Shown: positions 43,573 through 47,443 of the stretch, one piece after another
How positions within the stretch are numbered: the first letter of the stretch is position 1
Layout: each line of letters opens with the position of its first letter
Origin: Bdellovibrionales bacterium
GTDB lineage: Bacteria > Bdellovibrionota > Bdellovibrionia > Bdellovibrionales > Bdellovibrionaceae
Reading direction: 5' to 3'
Length of the DNA stretch: 47,443 nt
NCBI GenBank assembly: GCA_005793345.1
Contig: SXSU01000023.1
Span: 1-47,443 of the forward strand
Translations under genes and position numbers: made by a program
Notes under the pieces: model-generated
The model's input: the letters and a program-made list of their open reading frames with translations, nothing else
What the model was told of the DNA's origin: nothing
Database searches by the model: none

Positions 43573-43782
43573 ATGAGGCAAATTTTTTTAATAATTTTAT
43601 TATTTTTAACTACAAGTTGTGGTCATTGGTCAATTGTTGATAGAGCAAATCAAGACGGATCAGTATGGGTTAAAAAAGGATTTTGGTGGATGAATGATCT
43701 ATATTATTGCACACCTCCTCAAGCAGAAGGTAAGAATACAGTTGAACCAAAATGCTATCAGCCTAAGTATTATTCATGGTAA
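43573..43782 (+). CDS. Small lipoprotein of unknown function
   Basis: 69 residues from the ATG at 43573, with AAGGGG eight bases upstream; a TTG two codons earlier is less likely. The lipobox LTTSC places the lipidated Cys at position 16. The mature part of about 54 residues is aromatic-rich (GFWWMNDLYYC) with two further Cys. It follows serA by 34 bases and may share its transcript. No family recognised. Confidence 0.7.
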   Translation: MRQIFLIILLFLTTSCGHWSIVDRANQDGSVWVKKGFWWMNDLYYCTPPQAEGKNTVEPKCYQPKYYSW

Positions 43783-43808
43783 TTTAGACATGGAGTCTAA
43801 TCTTCATT

Positions 43809-44723
43809 TCAAATTATAGTCTCATGTTTGAAAAGATCTTCCAAAATAATATCTGAATTTTCATCAGCTATTGGAAATGTATTAAAGTTATTTTCGATAA
43901 TGTTTGGTTGTTGAGGTTGGGTAATTGGAATTGAATTATTGGGTGATCCATCTAATGGAGGGTTTGGAGGTTGAGTTGGTTGCGGATTTTTACACATAGG
44001 CAAACTCTGTGTCCAAGCGATGATTTTATCAACTGGTAATTGATCTTCACCCCACCGTTTTGATCTATATCTTAAAACATCATAGTATGCGTTTTGTAAT
44101 ATAATATGATTTGTTTTTTGCGCGAGATTATTTATGATTCCAATTCCGCAAGCAAGATTTAAAAAAGGATTAAAAATGGTTTTTGTTGGATCATTTATTT
44201 CTTTATTTTTATCTTCTTCCCAATTGAATTGATCACAAAAAGGGTAGTGTTTATCTTGGTAAGAGACTTGCATTAGCCCCTCACTCCGCACAGGTCTTTT
44301 TGTTAATTCATCATCACCAAGTGAAGACTCGTGATAACTTGTTGTCATATTAAAATCACTTTCGAGTTGAACAACTGCAGAAATAAAATAAGTCCAAAAA
44401 TCTAATTTATGTTCTAGTTCAGTTAATGTAAAATAATGTTTGCAAAAAGTTGTAACATCTTTGGGACCATTTAATAATGAAGTTGCATTGTTCTTAAGAA
44501 AATCACGAGTAAAAATAGTCCATGATTTTCTGGACTGTAAACTTTCAAAAGATTTTGATTTTGTTTCCCAGCGTGGTGCATTCGGTGAGAGACCAATTAA
44601 GTGAGCAGGTATTCTTGGCGTTTCAGCGCTATAAGAAGGGGATGATAAAACAAGTGCAGCAATGATTAGAATAAAATTAAAAACTATATTTATTTTTTTT
44701 ATAATCAATTTTTTCTTATACAT
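43809..44723 (-). CDS. Secreted lytic transglycosylase-like protein (SLT domain)
   Basis: 304 residues. Signal peptide with cleavage near residue 33 (SYSA). The SLT pattern is present: AVVQLESDFN (catalytic Glu121), SEGLMQVSYQD (usual GLMQI motif), then NPFLNLACGIGIINNLAQ. It cleaves peptidoglycan glycan chains. The C-terminal 70 residues are Pro/Gln/Asn-rich (PTQPPNPPLDG) and probably disordered. It converges with the lipoprotein gene. Confidence 0.75.
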   Translation of the reverse strand: MYKKKLIIKKINIVFNFILIIAALVLSSPSYSAETPRIPAHLIGLSPNAPRWETKSKSFESLQSRKSWTIFTRDFLKNNATSLLNGPKDVTTFCKHYFTLTELEHKLDFWTYFISAVVQLESDFNMTTSYHESSLGDDELTKRPVRSEGLMQVSYQDKHYPFCDQFNWEEDKNKEINDPTKTIFNPFLNLACGIGIINNLAQKTNHIILQNAYYDVLRYRSKRWGEDQLPVDKIIAWTQSLPMCKNPQPTQPPNPPLDGSPNNSIPITQPQQPNIIENNFNTFPIADENSDIILEDLFKHETII

Positions 44724-44958
44724 TTTTATTCCTTTTGAAAATTCTTGTCTAGGTTCTTCTGTAATACAAAGTTGTAACTATAAAAAATTAAGTACTTTGT
44801 CAGCGATATCTGTACTTGTCTTAAAAATTGAACATAATTATTTTATAAATCGTATAAATCCTCTAATTTGAAAGCCGAAAATTGCCATTCTCAATCACCC
44901 CGTATTATAAAAAATTAATTGTTGAATAGTTTTTAGTCCAAAGTATTCTATATTATAT

Positions 44959-45939
44959 ATGAAATCTTTATCTGATCATTTAAGGTTAGTCTTAATTTAT
45001 CTGTTATTACTTTTAATCTCTCCGCTTTCTAAAGGTGCAAAGTGGTCTACCCCCCGTGAAAACCAACCCTCATTTAAATTTGGAATAATATCTGCAACGC
45101 TACAAAATACGTTTCGTGATCAGAAAGATCAGAATCTTACTTCAATAGATTATGAACCCAATTCTGTGACACGATTATTAGTAGGCGTAACATATTTGGG
45201 TTATAGTTTGAGCGGAAGTTTTGCTTCAAGGGCTAATGAAAAAAGTATTTTATCTAAAGGTGAAACAAAGGGAGCAGATTATCAATTCCGTTTTTTTAAA
45301 GAACAAAATACTTTTGATATTTATTACCAAAAATATCAGGGATATTACATTAAAAACTCTTCTGAAATTGACCCACAGTATGTTGGACAAGACAGTTATA
45401 TGCAAAGACCTGATATGCATACTGAACATTATGGTGGTCAGTATTTTAGGAGTTTAAATCCAGAGGAATTTTCATTATCTGCATGTTTTGAGCAAAATGG
45501 ATGGCAAAAAGAAAGTGGAGGAACTTGGTTTTATTATGGCGGATTTGATATTCATCACATAGATGCTGACACTACTCTTATTCCAAATCAATTGATGTCT
45601 ATATATTCGAGTATCCATGATTTTAAAAGAGGTGATTTTACGACTTTGAAACTGGGTTTTGGTGGAGCCTATGCTTTAGTTTTTAATAACTTTTTTTTAG
45701 CGACACAATTAATTTTTGCAGGCGGTCAGCAGAAACAAGTTTATTTAATAAATTCCAATCAAATAAATAAAATTATTCCAACTAATGGATTAAATGTAAA
45801 AGTAGGTCTTGGATATAATGGAGATAAATTTTATTCATCTTTGAATTTTTTTAATGATTCAACTGCATTAAATATTGAAGACAAAAAAATAGATACAGGT
45901 ACGGCAGAGGCAACATTAGTTTTTGGTGTTCACCTTTAA
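44959..45939 (+). CDS. DUF4421-like outer-membrane protein
   Basis: 326 residues with a signal peptide (cleavage near residue 26). DUF4421-type features: IDYEPNSVTRLLVGVTYLGYSLS, GADYQFRFF followed by FDIYYQKYQGYYI, and HTEHYGGQYFRSLNPEEFSLS, then alternating barrel-like strands. The function of the family is unknown; outer-membrane localisation is inferred. The start ATG at 44959 has no obvious ribosome binding site. Confidence 0.6.
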   Translation: MKSLSDHLRLVLIYLLLLLISPLSKGAKWSTPRENQPSFKFGIISATLQNTFRDQKDQNLTSIDYEPNSVTRLLVGVTYLGYSLSGSFASRANEKSILSKGETKGADYQFRFFKEQNTFDIYYQKYQGYYIKNSSEIDPQYVGQDSYMQRPDMHTEHYGGQYFRSLNPEEFSLSACFEQNGWQKESGGTWFYYGGFDIHHIDADTTLIPNQLMSIYSSIHDFKRGDFTTLKLGFGGAYALVFNNFFLATQLIFAGGQQKQVYLINSNQINKIIPTNGLNVKVGLGYNGDKFYSSLNFFNDSTALNIEDKKIDTGTAEATLVFGVHL

Positions 45940-45960
45940 CATTAAGATTTGATTTCTATG

Positions 45961-45989
45961 TTGTAAGTTTATATAGCTCTTGTTATAAT
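45961..45989 (+). promoter_or_regulatory. Sigma-70-type promoter before kdsA
   Basis: TTGTAA (45961-45966), 17 bases, TATAAT (45984-45989). The -10 is perfect and the -35 close to consensus. The start point would be near 45996, giving a short leader that contains part of a GGAGTGATT ... AATCACCCTCC inverted repeat (45992-46015). Confidence 0.6.
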
Positions 45990-46056
45990 ACGGAGTGATT
46001 GAAAAATCACCCTCCCTAAAAACATGAAGATAGATAATAAATTGAAAGGTTTTTTT

Positions 46057-46905
46057 ATGATTCAAAAACTACAACCAGTGGCACCAGTACAAATGAATAC
46101 CCCCTACGGAAATTTCGAGTGGGGAACGCTTAAAAAATGGAATCTTTTTGCTGGTCCAGACATCATCGAAGATGAAGGAATGGTAATTGAAGTAGCTCAA
46201 GAATTAAAAAAAGTGACCACCCAAATGGGAATACCTTGGATTTTAAAATGTAGTTTTGATAAAGCAAACCGTCAAAGTCTTGGAAGCTTTAGGGGACCTG
46301 GTTTGAAACAAGCGTTATCTGCACTTGATAAAATTAAATCAAAAGTTGGTTGTGCGCTTTTAACTGATGTTCATGAAACAATTCAAGTTGAAGCTGTTGC
46401 TGAAATTGCAGATGTGATTCAAATTCCTGCATTTTTATGTCGTCAAACTGATTTAGTAGTTGAAGTTGCTAAAACAAATAAAGTAATGCATATTAAAAAA
46501 GGTCAATTCATGGCTCCATGGGATATGGGACCTATCATAAAGAAAGCCGAAGCTGTTGGTAATAATAAAATTTTATTATGTGAGAGAGGCACTACATTTG
46601 GTTATAATCGATTAATAAACGATATGACTGGATTGGTTGAAATGAGAGAATTAGGAAAACCAGTAATAATGGACATGACACACTCTACGCAAAGACCTGG
46701 AGCAAATAATGGTACCAGTGGCGGCTCTCGCGATTTAGCACCAGCACTTGCTCGTGCAGCAATGGGAGTTGGTGTTGATGGGATTTTTGTTGAATGTCAT
46801 CCCAACCCAGATCAAGCACTTTGTGATGGCCCAACATCAATCAAATTATCTGATATGCCACAATTGTTAGAGCATATAAATAAAATTTGGTTGACACATT
46901 TTTAA
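46057..46905 (+). CDS. kdsA: 3-deoxy-8-phosphooctulonate (KDO8P) synthase, with an unusual metal-site residue
   Basis: 282 residues from the ATG at 46057 (GAAAGG seven bases upstream); an ATG at 46024 has no site. It makes KDO8P for LPS inner core from PEP and arabinose-5-P. Family blocks are clear: SFDKANRQSLGSFRGPGL, IQIPAFLCRQTDL, KKGQFMAPWD, ERGTTFGYN, and DMTHSTQRPG. Three metal ligands remain (His in MTHS, Glu in FVECHP, Asp in LCDGP). The fourth position, Cys in metal-dependent (AGPCxIES) and Asn in metal-independent enzymes, is Asp35 here (AGPDIIED). Confidence 0.92.
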   Translation: MIQKLQPVAPVQMNTPYGNFEWGTLKKWNLFAGPDIIEDEGMVIEVAQELKKVTTQMGIPWILKCSFDKANRQSLGSFRGPGLKQALSALDKIKSKVGCALLTDVHETIQVEAVAEIADVIQIPAFLCRQTDLVVEVAKTNKVMHIKKGQFMAPWDMGPIIKKAEAVGNNKILLCERGTTFGYNRLINDMTGLVEMRELGKPVIMDMTHSTQRPGANNGTSGGSRDLAPALARAAMGVGVDGIFVECHPNPDQALCDGPTSIKLSDMPQLLEHINKIWLTHF

Positions 46906-47072
46906 CATTAAAACTTTAAATCAAACAGAGTTGTTAAAAAACAACTTGTAGACTAATTATAAATTTATTGAAGCACGGTTCTGTATCCAATTTTGCTCAC
47001 TAGATTTTTAATTTTTGCTATGAGAGTATTATATCTGTCGAGCAATAATTTAGTTTCAACAAGGAGATTTTC

Positions 47073-47443
47073 ATGCAAATTCCGTTTATAGATTTAAAAA
47101 CTCAATACAAAGTATTAAAAACTTCCATTGATCAAAGAATTCAAAAAGTCTTAGACCATGGAGCATATATAAATGGTCCTGAGGTAGTTGAGCTAGAGCA
47201 AGCTTTGCAAAAATTTACAGGAAGTCCCTTTGCAATTGCCTGCGCTAATGGAACTGATGCACTTTTATTGCCCCTGATGTCACTGGGAATTAAAACAGGT
47301 GATGAAGTCATTACAACGGCCTTTTCTTTTATTGCTACCGCAGAAGTAATTGTATTAGCAGGTGCAACTCCAGTTTATATTGATATCGACCCTATCACTT
47401 TTAATATGAATGTTTCTCAATTAGAAAAAGCTATTACTTCACA
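47073..47443 (+). CDS. DegT/DnrJ/EryC1-type sugar aminotransferase, N-terminal part (3' end outside window)
   Basis: About 123 codons are visible and the frame is open at the window edge. AAGGAG lies seven bases before ATG. The start IPFIDLKTQYKVLKTSID, then GAYINGPEVVELEQALQKFTG, the CANGTDALLL loop that binds PLP phosphate, GDEVITTAFSFIATAE and GATPVYIDID are diagnostic of PLP-dependent sugar aminotransferases for amino-sugar nucleotides. The catalytic Lys lies beyond the window. With kdsA it points to LPS or O-antigen synthesis. Confidence 0.9.
   Translation, partial: MQIPFIDLKTQYKVLKTSIDQRIQKVLDHGAYINGPEVVELEQALQKFTGSPFAIACANGTDALLLPLMSLGIKTGDEVITTAFSFIATAEVIVLAGATPVYIDIDPITFNMNVSQLEKAITS

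Noticed and set aside
46927..46945. AGTTGTT-AAA-AACAACT hairpin after kdsA as a terminator
   Set aside because: The seven-pair stem is weak and no T run follows; it may be chance in AT-rich DNA.
1..47443. CRISPR array, tRNA or rRNA genes, intact insertion sequence
   Set aside because: No regularly spaced direct repeats, cloverleaf-like sequences, rRNA blocks or transposase frames were recognised on reading both strands.

Overview
The window is a strongly AT-rich, Gram-negative-type bacterial chromosome segment. It carries lipopolysaccharide genes, a bifunctional PBP1B-like enzyme, outer-membrane-type proteins, a lipoprotein and KDO8P synthase. A TIGR02147-family regulator, two tandem DUF507 genes and a DUF4421-type protein point to a Bdellovibrio-like lineage (Bdellovibrionota); that placement is inference from family content, not from a marker gene. 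No rRNA, tRNA, CRISPR array or intact insertion sequence was seen.

Layout. 1-4241: end of a polysaccharide cassette (phosphomannomutase C-terminus, FkbM-like methyltransferase, Wzx-type flippase, ManC), with overlapping genes. 4558-11703: a defence-like island, partly decayed. It holds a HepT/MntA (HEPN/MNT, type VII) toxin-antitoxin pair, a relic Wadjet/Jet condensin operon (jetA and jetC broken, jetB open), a truncated SNF2 helicase, and an XPB-like helicase plus Bax1-like (DUF790) nuclease pair. The XPB frame is cut by a single TGA exactly where the Walker A glycine should be. 12157-15312: the best candidate for an undescribed system. A 24-codon Ser/Thr-rich peptide gene has a strong ribosome binding site, lies behind a perfect 19-bp palindrome, and is followed by two hairpins, a YcaO-domain enzyme and an ABC exporter. 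This looks like a minimal RiPP (modified peptide) locus with no recognisable E1-like partner.

15495-18054: metallo-beta-lactamase-fold hydrolase plus a multidomain cyclic-nucleotide-binding / receiver-like / HATPase protein. 18150-23108: PBP1B diverging from a tightly overlapped operon of two DUF507 proteins, a GroES-like protein with a 95-residue lysine-rich tail, and an outer-membrane protein. 23206-28361: glycosyltransferase, polyprenyl glycosylphosphotransferase, AmpG-type permease, Sua5/TsaC. 28554-35105: HPF-like protein, LysR-DoxX-pirin module, two RRM/Gly-rich RNA-binding proteins, HNH endonuclease, adenosine-deaminase-like protein. 35317-47443: secreted proteins, TIGR02147 regulator, PlsC and CdsA-like lipid enzymes, sigma-54 activator, SerA, lipoprotein, lytic transglycosylase, DUF4421 protein, KdsA and the start of a DegT-type aminotransferase.

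A family of structured repeats sits on or just after stop codons at 10325, 18061, 31277 and 36524. Paired bases vary between copies in a compensatory way, which suggests that the folded RNA or DNA is what is conserved.
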